NCBI GenBank assembly: GCA_017509065.1
Contig: JAFWQM010000174.1
Location: 1 to 19,138, forward strand
Origin: Clostridia bacterium
Lineage (GTDB): Bacteria > Bacillota_A > Clostridia > Christensenellales > Aristaeellaceae
DNA length: 19,138 nucleotides
Direction: 5' to 3'
Shown: piece by piece, positions 14,056 to 19,138 of the stretch
Layout: the number at the start of each line of letters is the position of its first letter
Position numbering within the stretch: the first letter of the stretch is position 1
Program-made: the position numbers and the translations under genes
Notes under the pieces: model-generated
Seen by the model: the letters and a program-made list of their open reading frames with translations, nothing else
Database searches by the model: none
Told to the model about the DNA's origin: nothing

Positions 14056-14089
14056 AAAGAAAAACCCCTTACGGCTTTCTCGGAAGGGG
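14056..14089 (-). terminator. Candidate terminator after the binding-protein gene
   Basis: On the minus strand CCCCTT (14084-14089) pairs with AAGGGG (14065-14070), followed by TTTTTCTTT. The stem is only 6 bp with a 13-base loop, but the T-run is good. One arm is the leader of repeat copy 3. It would reduce read-through from the binding-protein gene into permease and ATPase. Confidence 0.55.
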
Positions 14090-14141
14090 GCCTGGGGAAA
14101 ACCGCTCTTTGTTCTACAAAGAGCGGTTCCCCCCAGAAAAA
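14073..14141. repeat. Palindromic repeat, copy 3
   Basis: The leader GGCTTTCTCGGAAGGGGG is shared with copy 1. The arms at 14092-14111 and 14117-14136 match at 18 of 20 positions around a TTCTA loop, with an AAAAA tail. It lies 7 bases from the stop codon of the binding-protein gene on the minus strand. Confidence 0.88.
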
Positions 14142-14148
14142 TCTTTCG

Positions 14149-14928
14149 TTACTGCGCGATCAGCGCGGCCTGGACGCCATAGGCCTCGGCGGCGGCAAGC
14201 AGGGTGCCGTCGGCATAGGCGGCGGCGAAGAAGTCGTTCAGCGCGGCGGCGAGGTCGCTGCCCTTGCGGAAGCCCACGCCGTATTCTTCGCTGTTCAGGG
14301 CCAGGGTATAGGTGAGGTTGGCGTAGTTGGTGCCTTCGCCCACCATGGCGGCGGCCATGAGCGCGTCGATCACGGCAGCGTCGGCGGTGCCGCCGGCCAC
14401 TTCCATCAGGGCCGCGGCCTGGGAGGTGACGGCCACTTTGTTATAACCCAGCGCGTCGATTTCCGCTTCGCCCGCGCTGCCGGCTTCCACCGCAAAGGTT
14501 AGCCCGGAGAGAGAAGCCACGTCGGCATAGTCCGCCGCCTTGTCCGCGGCAAGCACTACCACCTGGGCGTTGTTGCAGTAAGCGTTGGAGGTTTCCATGG
14601 CGCTCATGACCTCGGCGGTCAGGGTCATGCCGTTCCACACGCAGTCGATGGCCTTGCTGTCCAGTTCCAGGATCTTGTTGTCCCATTCGATCTCGATGAA
14701 CTCGACTTCCACGCCAAGGTACTCGCCGAATGCCTTGGCCACGTCGGCGTCGAAGCCGATCCACGCGCCGGATTCGTCTTTAAAGTCCATAGGCTCAAAG
14801 TCCGTGATGCCGACGACCAGCTTGCCCTTGGTCACGACGTATTCCATATCCGTCTCGGCAAACGCTGCGCTGCTCAGCAGCATCATAACCGCCATCATCA
14901 GCGCGAAAACCTTCATCAGTTTCTTCAT
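14149..14928 (-). CDS. Amino-acid-type ABC transporter substrate-binding protein
   Basis: This is a 259-residue family 3 solute-binding protein. The signal peptide spans residues 1-24, with cleavage after AFA. It has KGKLVVGITDFEPMDFKDESGAWIGFDADVAKAFGEYLGVEVEF, then IDCVWNGMTLT (94-104), and a second lobe with LTFAVEAGSAGE and GTADAAVIDAL. Two points are odd. There is no lipobox cysteine, although Gram-positive binding proteins are usually lipoproteins. Also, the arginine that grips the ligand carboxylate in GlnH/HisJ (after TDE or TEK) appears to be Val107 (TAEV). The ligand is therefore uncertain. It precedes the permease and ATPase genes and has its own strong promoter. Confidence 0.92.
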   Translation of the reverse strand: MKKLMKVFALMMAVMMLLSSAAFAETDMEYVVTKGKLVVGITDFEPMDFKDESGAWIGFDADVAKAFGEYLGVEVEFIEIEWDNKILELDSKAIDCVWNGMTLTAEVMSAMETSNAYCNNAQVVVLAADKAADYADVASLSGLTFAVEAGSAGEAEIDALGYNKVAVTSQAAALMEVAGGTADAAVIDALMAAAMVGEGTNYANLTYTLALNSEEYGVGFRKGSDLAAALNDFFAAAYADGTLLAAAEAYGVQAALIAQ

Positions 14929-14991
14929 TGATTTTTCCCTCTTTCTTTCATTATATGATTCTTTACTGCTTTACTGTAATGAACCGATAGT

Positions 14992-15021
14992 ATAATAACA
15001 TATTAATCTGTTTCCTGTCAA
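14992..15021 (-). promoter_or_regulatory. Promoter of the ABC binding-protein gene
   Basis: On the minus strand TTGACA (15016-15021), an 18-base spacer and TATTAT (14992-14997) form a strong promoter. A second -10-like TATAAT (14950-14955) lies nearer the gene, with only a poor -35 (TTACAG, 14974-14979). The RBS AGAGGG is at about 14937-14942. Confidence 0.75.
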
Positions 15022-15055
15022 TCCTTGGAGAAAGAAAAACTGATGATCGGACAGG

Positions 15056-15090
15056 AAAAAACCATCGCCCGTCCGGGAGGAGGGCGATGG
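15056..15090 (-). terminator. Intrinsic terminator after the MgtC-like gene
   Basis: On the minus strand CCATCGCCC (15082-15090) pairs perfectly with GGGCGATGG (15062-15070), followed directly by TTTTTT. It closes the phosphodiester glycosidase-MgtC transcript ahead of the next promoter. Confidence 0.92.
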
Positions 15091-15116
15091 GCAATGGAGC
15101 GCATCGGAAACCTGTT

Positions 15117-15842
15117 TTAACCGTTGGTCGTCCGGCGGAAGAACGTGACGTTGCTGGTCTTTTCCAGGAAGGCAAAAATATCCTCCTGCTTTATGCTGTT
15201 TTTCATTTTGACACTCAGGGAATACGAGGTGGTGCCGTCCTTGTTGGTGGTGATGCTGGTCTCCATCACCTGGGCGTGCCACGCATCCAGCTGTTTGAAC
15301 AAGGCGTTGCGGAACCCCGTGTCATCGGTGACGGTGATTTCGATATGGTTATTCTGATACTGATCGTTGAGAATGGGCAGACGGTGCATGACGAACTGAA
15401 TCATCACCACCGCGATGGTAATGAAAATGCCCAGCGGGTACATGCCAGCGCCCAAAGCCAGGCCAATGCCTGCGGTCGCCCACATGCCGGCGGCGGTGGT
15501 CAGACCTTTAATCGTAGCGCCTTGCCTGAAGATGACGCCCGCGCACAGGAAGCTGATGCCGCTGACCACCTGGGCGGCGATACGGGCGGGGTCCGCGCCG
15601 CGGACACCCCAAACATCCATGCTTTCTGCAGTGGTCAGGTCGGCAAAGCCGTATTTCGACACAATGATGAACAGCGCCGCTGTGCAGCACACCAGCAGAT
15701 GTGTGCGCACACCCGCTTCTTTCAGGCGGATGCTGCGCTCCACGCCGATGATGCCGCCGCATATGCAGGCCACGACAATGCGGATCGCAAAGTCAAGATA
15801 CTGAGGAAGGACGATATGCTGATTCATGATTTCAAGAAGCAT
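15117..15842 (-). CDS. MgtC/SapB family membrane protein
   Basis: This is a 241-residue membrane protein. The N-terminal MgtC domain has about five hydrophobic segments and the family motifs CGGIIGVERSIRLKEAGVRTH (28-48), RIAAQVVSGISFLCAGVI (87-104) and GLTTAAGMWATAGIGLALGAGMY (113-135). Residues about 165-235 form a soluble ACT-like tail (HIEITVTDDTGFRNALFKQLDAW... MKNSIKQEDIFAFLEK). MgtC proteins are linked to magnesium limitation and to control of the F-ATPase in Salmonella; the role here is not known. AAGGCGGTG (15848-15856) supports the ATG at 15842 over the one five codons later. It sits 45 bases behind the phosphodiester glycosidase gene. Confidence 0.93.
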   Translation of the reverse strand: MLLEIMNQHIVLPQYLDFAIRIVVACICGGIIGVERSIRLKEAGVRTHLLVCCTAALFIIVSKYGFADLTTAESMDVWGVRGADPARIAAQVVSGISFLCAGVIFRQGATIKGLTTAAGMWATAGIGLALGAGMYPLGIFITIAVVMIQFVMHRLPILNDQYQNNHIEITVTDDTGFRNALFKQLDAWHAQVMETSITTNKDGTTSYSLSVKMKNSIKQEDIFAFLEKTSNVTFFRRTTNG

Positions 15843-15887
15843 GATTTCACCGCCTTTATTGTGCTGATTGTATGTTTGTTTTCGCGG

Positions 15888-16733
15888 TTATTCCACAAAC
15901 CCCATTACATCCACGATCTTCTGCCCCGCGCCGTAGATGAGCCTTAATGTCTTTTTGCCCTGCAGGCGGCGGAACAGCGCGGAGGACGGGCCGCCGTCCA
16001 GGTCGTAGACCCATTCGGGATGGTACTCGCCTTCCAGAAATTCATTGGCTTCAATCAGGCTGAGACCGTGGCTGGAGGTGCCGGTGAGGATCACATAAGT
16101 GTTTTCCTCCGGCAGCTTGGCGATGATAGTGCGGATATAGCGGGTGGTGGCGAATCGCCAGGTTTCGTCCACCAGGCTTTCCCCGTTCAGCGCCATGGGG
16201 CAGCCTTCGTAGAAGCTCCAGGTCTGGATGGGGTTGCGGGCCAGCACTTCTTCGTTGTCCGCGCCAACGTACATATGCAGGCCGTCCTCCTCCAGTGTCA
16301 GGCCGTAGTAGGGCACGCCCGGAAGATTCCGGTACACTTCCCCGTCCACCACCGTGATGGAACCCAGCGGGGTATAGTAATAATCCGCGCTGGTGCCGGG
16401 ATAGTTGTCGGGGATCTCGGGGTAGGTGGGGCTCACGTAGCCGCTGCCGTTAATGACAATCGCCGCGCCTTTGATTTTCTTGGCCAGGTCCTCCGCCTTC
16501 GCCAGCTTTTCATGCCAGGGCGAAATGACTTTTTTGATCTGCCGCGCAGGGTCGGCCATCCAGATTTTTGTCACGTAACAGGCCGTCCCGTTCAGCTTCA
16601 GTTCTTCGATGGTATATTTCAGTGTGTCGGTATTGTATTTCACCGCCAGGTTGCGCTTGGTCACCTTGTATTCAGACAGGCCGCTGAGCGGCAGCAGGCA
16701 CAGCAGCAGAATCAATGCCAGCGCTTTTTTCAT
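15888..16733 (-). CDS. Exported phosphodiester glycosidase-like protein (NAGPA domain)
   Basis: This is a 281-residue exported protein. The signal peptide covers residues 1-20, with likely cleavage after GLS. It carries the NAGPA/phosphodiester-glycosidase pattern: AAIVINGSGYVSP (about 93-105), PLGSITVVDGEVYRN, AMALNGE-like PMALNGESLVDE and the signature DLDGGPSSAL (244-253). The family removes GlcNAc from phosphodiesters in animals (the uncovering enzyme) and is widespread, mostly uncharacterised, in bacteria. The true start is the ATG at 16733 behind GGGAGGAA (16739-16746); the in-frame ATG at 16748 lies upstream of that RBS. It is the first gene of a two-gene unit with the MgtC-like gene. 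Confidence 0.88.
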   Translation of the reverse strand: MKKALALILLLCLLPLSGLSEYKVTKRNLAVKYNTDTLKYTIEELKLNGTACYVTKIWMADPARQIKKVISPWHEKLAKAEDLAKKIKGAAIVINGSGYVSPTYPEIPDNYPGTSADYYYTPLGSITVVDGEVYRNLPGVPYYGLTLEEDGLHMYVGADNEEVLARNPIQTWSFYEGCPMALNGESLVDETWRFATTRYIRTIIAKLPEENTYVILTGTSSHGLSLIEANEFLEGEYHPEWVYDLDGGPSSALFRRLQGKKTLRLIYGAGQKIVDVMGFVE

Positions 16734-16772
16734 TTCGATTCCTCCCATCCGTCGGGTATTTCCATGAACATC

Positions 16773-16801
16773 ATTATATCACGGCAAGCCCCCGCTGGCA
16801 A
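16773..16801 (-). promoter_or_regulatory. Promoter of the phosphodiester glycosidase-MgtC unit
   Basis: On the minus strand TTGCCA (16796-16801), a 17-base spacer and TATAAT (16773-16778), with a TGA just before the -10, form a near-consensus extended promoter. Confidence 0.87.
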
Positions 16802-16841
16802 TGCGCTTTCTCGCCCCGGCATGTAAATTTCTGTTGAACGC

Positions 16842-16870
16842 TTGCCAGAAACGCCACAAAATGGTATGAT
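16842..16870 (+). promoter_or_regulatory. Promoter of the 71-residue protein gene
   Basis: TTGCCA (16842-16847), a 17-base spacer and TATGAT (16865-16870) form a good vegetative promoter, divergent from the one at 16773-16801. Confidence 0.8.
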
Positions 16871-16908
16871 GCATTCATAACATTGAAACAGGAAAGGAAG
16901 CGGACACG

Positions 16909-17124
16909 ATGCCATTGTTTCGCAATAAACCGCTGCCCCGGTTTCCCTTTGACCCGAATACCCAGGAGCCTGCCGTGCGCCGAAGCATCTGCACGGGAGA
17001 AATGACCGTGGGTTTCATTGACAAGGCCACCGGCAAATTCCATGACCTGATGATGGTGGACAGCCGTGGGCTGGAGGACTTTTGCCGCCAGGTGGGCGTG
17101 GATGAAATCAAAACAATCTATTGA
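16909..17124 (+). CDS. Small conserved-looking protein, 71 residues
   Basis: I do not recognise a characterised family. The protein starts MPLFRNKPLPRFPFDPNTQEP, followed by AVRRSICTGEMTVGFIDKATGKFHDLMMV and ends LEDFCRQVGVDEIKTIY. It has no signal peptide or membrane segment. ICTGE and GF-DKATGKFHD look like a compact beta-sheet core. It has its own promoter and the RBS GGAAAGGAAG (16891-16900), and codon choice matches the neighbours, so I take it as a real gene. It is immediately upstream of the FAD-synthetase-like gene, which has a separate promoter. Confidence 0.75.
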   Translation: MPLFRNKPLPRFPFDPNTQEPAVRRSICTGEMTVGFIDKATGKFHDLMMVDSRGLEDFCRQVGVDEIKTIY

Positions 17125-17139
17125 GCGGCTGTCGGCAGA

Positions 17140-17168
17140 TTGCGCGGACGGATAAAATATGATAAAAT
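17140..17168 (+). promoter_or_regulatory. Promoter of the FAD-synthetase-like gene
   Basis: TTGCGC (17140-17145), a 17-base spacer and TAAAAT (17163-17168) form a plausible vegetative promoter, about 35 bases ahead of the RBS AAAGGAG (17208-17214). Confidence 0.65.
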
Positions 17169-17223
17169 ATTCCCGCCGTGCGGTTCGCCGCGTTCCAGCC
17201 TGTGATCAAAGGAGATACGCTCA

Positions 17224-17814
17224 TTGGAAGAAACCTTATTGGAAAAAGAGCATGTGCCCTGCGTGGTATGCCTGGGTTTTTTTGACGGCGTGCACCTGGC
17301 CCACCAGGCGCTGCTGCGGGCTGCCCGGGCGGAAGGAAAGCGGCTGGGTCTGCCCGTCTGCGCCCATACCTTCGACCACGCGCCGGGGCAAAAGGAATTT
17401 GAACTGACTTCGCTGCCCGAGCGGGAAGCGCTGCTCAGGCAGTACGGGGCGGATATGGTGTCGGTCAGCGCATTCACGGATGACATGCGCTGCATGCGGG
17501 GCGACGACTTTTTCCGTACTGTCGTCCTGGGTCAGCTGAACGCCCGCCATGTCGTCTGCGGCGACGACCACCGCTTCGGCTACAAAGGCGGCTGGGGCGT
17601 GGATGAATTGCGGACCCTCTGCGATGAAGCGGGCGTCGGCCTGACCGTCGTGCCCCAGGTATCGCTGCCCGACGGGCAAAGGATTTCCAGCACCGCCATC
17701 CGAAAGGCTTTGCAGGAAGGAAACACGGAATTGGCGGAAAGGATGCTGGGGAGGAAGATCAAAGAGAGTACAGAGTTCAGTTTACAGCAATCCACGAAAT
17801 TATCAGCACAGTGA
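17224..17814 (+). CDS. FAD-synthetase-like protein lacking the riboflavin kinase domain
   Basis: This 196-residue protein matches the FMN adenylyltransferase half of RibF, which makes FAD from FMN and ATP. Visible motifs are GFFDGVHLAHQALL (18-31; the nucleotidyl-transferase HxGH-type site with His24 and His27), VVCGDDHRFGYKGGWGVDEL (110-129) and ISSTAIRKALQEGNTELAERMLGR (154-177). Full RibF runs to about 300 residues with a C-terminal riboflavin kinase domain starting right after MLGR. Here the family sequence stops at 177, and the last 19 residues (IKESTEFSLQQ...) are encoded by repeat DNA. The start is TTG at 17224, supported by AAAGGAG. It may be a natural single-domain form or a gene truncated by a repeat. 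Confidence 0.85.
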   Translation: MEETLLEKEHVPCVVCLGFFDGVHLAHQALLRAARAEGKRLGLPVCAHTFDHAPGQKEFELTSLPEREALLRQYGADMVSVSAFTDDMRCMRGDDFFRTVVLGQLNARHVVCGDDHRFGYKGGWGVDELRTLCDEAGVGLTVVPQVSLPDGQRISSTAIRKALQEGNTELAERMLGRKIKESTEFSLQQSTKLSAQ

Positions 17815-18036
17815 CCTGGTATCAGGTCCCTCCACTCCGCTTCGCTCCGGTCGGGATGACAAATTAAGTTGGTTTCTGTAAAGTTAGCCACGTAACTCAA
17901 TATTTTTTCCCAAAGCTCCCCCTCTGTCATCCCGACCGAAGTGAAGCGAGAGCGAAACGGAGTGGAGGGATCTGAAAACTGAGTATTGTGAAAGCAATTT
18001 CAAGGACTGGTAAAACATATCTGTACTCTGCACTCT
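17766..18036. repeat. Composite inverted repeat between the FAD-synthetase-like gene and frr
   Basis: The inner arms at 17822-17861 and 17925-17974 share GTCCCTCCACTCCG and CGGTCGGGATGACA; the right arm is about 11 bases longer. Outer arms of the GAGTACAGAGTTCAG type lie at 17766-17780 and, inverted, at about 18021-18036 (13 of 15 matching). The middle (17862-17924) is AT-rich without a gene. The 303-base gap before frr is thus mostly repeat DNA plus the frr promoter. A GAGTACAGAGTACAG run also occurs at about 12332-12346. Confidence 0.75.
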
Positions 18037-18049
18037 GAATAAAAACCGC

Positions 18050-18078
18050 TTGCCTAATTCCCCAAAACAGAGTAAAAT
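18050..18078 (+). promoter_or_regulatory. Promoter of frr
   Basis: TTGCCT (18050-18055), a 17-base spacer and TAAAAT (18073-18078) lie just behind the composite repeat and about 30 bases ahead of the frr RBS. Confidence 0.7.
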
Positions 18079-18117
18079 AGAAGCAAGAATTACAAAGCAC
18101 GAACAGGAGGCATGAAC

Positions 18118-18675
18118 ATGTACCATGAGGTAATCGACAACGCCAAGAGCAAAATGATGAAAACCAGGGAATTTTATCAGCGCGATATGCTGTCCCTGCG
18201 CGCGGGCCGCGCGAACCCGCAGATTCTTGACCGCATCATGGTGGACTATTATGGCACCGCGACGCCACTCAAGCAGATGGGCAACATCAACAGCCCCGAA
18301 CCCCGCCTGCTGACCATCTCCCTGTGGGACCCCAAGGCGATTCCCCTGGTGGAAAAGGCCATCCAGAAGAGCGACCTGGGCATGAACCCCTCCAATGACG
18401 GCAAGGTGATCCGCCTGGTGGTGCCCGAACTGAACGAAGAGCGCCGCAAGGAGCTGACCAAGGTGGTGCGCAAAGGCGCGGAAGAAGCGAAGGTCGCCAT
18501 GCGTAACACCCGCCGCGACGCAATGGAGCAGATCAAGAAACTGAAGAAGGATTCCAAGATCACCGAGGACGACCAGCGCAAAGCCGAGGACGAGCTGCAG
18601 AAGCTCACCGACGCGCAGATTAAGGAAGTGGATAAGGTCGCCGCCGAAAAAGAAAAGGAGATCATGGAAGTTTGA
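18118..18675 (+). CDS. frr: Ribosome recycling factor
   Basis: This 185-residue RRF splits post-termination ribosomes together with EF-G. It has MLSLRAGRANPQILDRIMVDYYGTATPLKQMGNI (near residues 24-57), then LLTISLWDP, SDLGMNPSNDGKVIRLVVPELNEERRKELTKVV, and a long basic helix ending EKEKEIMEV. The length equals the family norm. I choose the ATG at 18118: AGGAGG (18105-18110) is 7 bases before it but only 1 base before the alternative ATG at 18112. The usual partner pyrH is not adjacent; frr has its own promoter behind a repeat. A small ORF overlaps its stop codon. Confidence 0.96.
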   Translation: MYHEVIDNAKSKMMKTREFYQRDMLSLRAGRANPQILDRIMVDYYGTATPLKQMGNINSPEPRLLTISLWDPKAIPLVEKAIQKSDLGMNPSNDGKVIRLVVPELNEERRKELTKVVRKGAEEAKVAMRNTRRDAMEQIKKLKKDSKITEDDQRKAEDELQKLTDAQIKEVDKVAAEKEKEIMEV

Positions 18676-18875
18676 CCGGAAAAATCCTGGGCCGTACCGT
18701 TGAGGCGGCCCTTTCTTCCCTCCCGAAAGACGCGCCGAAGCCCCAAATCATCGTCACCGCCGCCCCCGTCCGAGGTAGAGAACCCCGGCAGGACGGGGAG
18801 CTTCGGGTGGTTGCCGTCAGGGATGGGGAATGGATTGCGGCGAGGTTTCAGGATCAGGTAGGAGGCAGGAAGTAG
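18672..18875 (+). CDS. Possible small protein coupled to frr
   Basis: This 67-codon ORF begins at a TTG that overlaps the frr stop codon (TTGA), a typical translational coupling arrangement. AAAGGAG (18654-18660) lies 11 bases before it. The peptide MTGKILGRTVEAALSSLPKD, then PQIIVTAAPVRGRE and DGELRVVAVRDGEWIAARFQD has balanced composition and codon use like the neighbours. No family is recognised, and no signal peptide or membrane segment is seen. The last residues (GGRK) come from a GTAGGAGG-type direct repeat (18858-18884), so the natural C-terminus may be altered. Confidence 0.5.
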   Translation: MTGKILGRTVEAALSSLPKDAPKPQIIVTAAPVRGREPRQDGELRVVAVRDGEWIAARFQDQVGGRK

Positions 18876-18903
18876 GAGGTAGGATGTGTAGTTTTTTCCT
18901 ATA

Positions 18904-19138
18904 TTACTGCTCGCCCAACTAAATCGTGAATTATCTGCGGGCGATAAATCGGTCCATCCTGCGTCACTCAACCTTGAAATATCCTTCGGCCCTGGGCTGC
19001 CGCCCGGCCTCCGCTAAAAACAATCCACCGGATTGTTTTTCGAGCGCTTCGGCCCCAGTATTCCTGCGGTTTAGTTCCTTGTCTGGAACGATTTCTCATC
19101 CCGCATCTGAATTCACGATTCAATTGGGCGAGCAATAA
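18904..19138. repeat. Large palindromic (MITE-like) element at the window end
   Basis: The outer ends 18904-18932 and 19110-19138 are inverted copies matching at 26 of 29 positions (inner part ATCGTGAATT). Similarity continues inward imperfectly (TGCGGG, AAATCG, TCCA). The centre is a perfect hairpin, AAAAACAATCC/GGATTGTTTTT (19016-19026/19030-19040) with loop ACC. About 235 bases long with no transposase gene, it fits a non-autonomous inverted-repeat element; the right end may extend beyond the window. I see no credible gene in 18876-19138. Confidence 0.75.

Noticed and set aside
18858..18884. Run of GTAGGAGG-like units that resembles stacked ribosome binding sites
   Set aside because: No start codon with a credible gene follows. 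It is more likely a small direct repeat at the end of the frr-linked ORF.

Overview
The window looks like a chromosomal segment of a GC-rich Gram-positive anaerobe of class Clostridia. The support is the tuf-rpmG-secE-nusG-rplK-rplA block, strong AGGAGG-type ribosome binding sites with some TTG starts, clear vegetative promoters (TTGNNN, 17 bp, TATAAT-like), many short exported proteins with MKK... signal peptides, an Fe-S aldo/keto reductase, and short palindromic repeats of the kind common in gut Firmicutes. An order-level guess such as Christensenellales is only an impression. The DNA reads as core and semi-core genome. I see no phage, plasmid, transposase, CRISPR, tRNA or rRNA.

Layout. 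(1) 1-2964, plus strand: tail of tuf, then rpmG, secE, nusG, rplK and rplA, closed by a terminator. Both rplK and rplA carry an upstream motif that resembles an L1-protein binding site. Between them lies a block of about 225 bp made almost wholly of back-to-back palindromes. rplJ and rplL do not follow rplA. (2) 3144-5501, plus strand: an exported protein with a cystatin-like N-terminal part, a divergent HPr phosphocarrier, and an exported SH3-like protein. (3) 5540-9607: ftsH (minus) and an S51-like peptidase (plus) fire from divergent consensus promoters, followed by a convergent class I aminotransferase (minus). (4) 10003-15090: a membrane DUF218/YdcF protein (plus), then minus-strand genes for an aldo/keto reductase and a polar amino-acid type ABC transporter (binding protein, permease, ATPase). 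Three copies of one palindromic repeat sit just behind three of these minus-strand stop codons. (5) 15117-16733, minus strand: a phosphodiester-glycosidase-like exported protein and an MgtC-type membrane protein, with a strong promoter and a strong terminator. (6) 16909-19138, plus strand: a 71-residue protein, an FAD-synthetase-like protein lacking its riboflavin kinase half, a composite inverted repeat, frr, a small overlapping ORF, and a large palindromic element running to the window end.

How the genes fit together. The first block supplies translation, Sec export and transcription elongation factors, probably under L1 feedback. FtsH and RRF are housekeeping functions. The ABC cassette has the binding-protein gene first, separated from permease and ATPase by hairpins and a terminator-like structure, an arrangement that would give more binding protein than membrane components. 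The most distinctive content is the set of palindromic repeats placed at gene ends and inside operons, the HPr with altered key residues, the cystatin-like exported protein, and the single-domain FAD synthetase whose last codons are repeat DNA.
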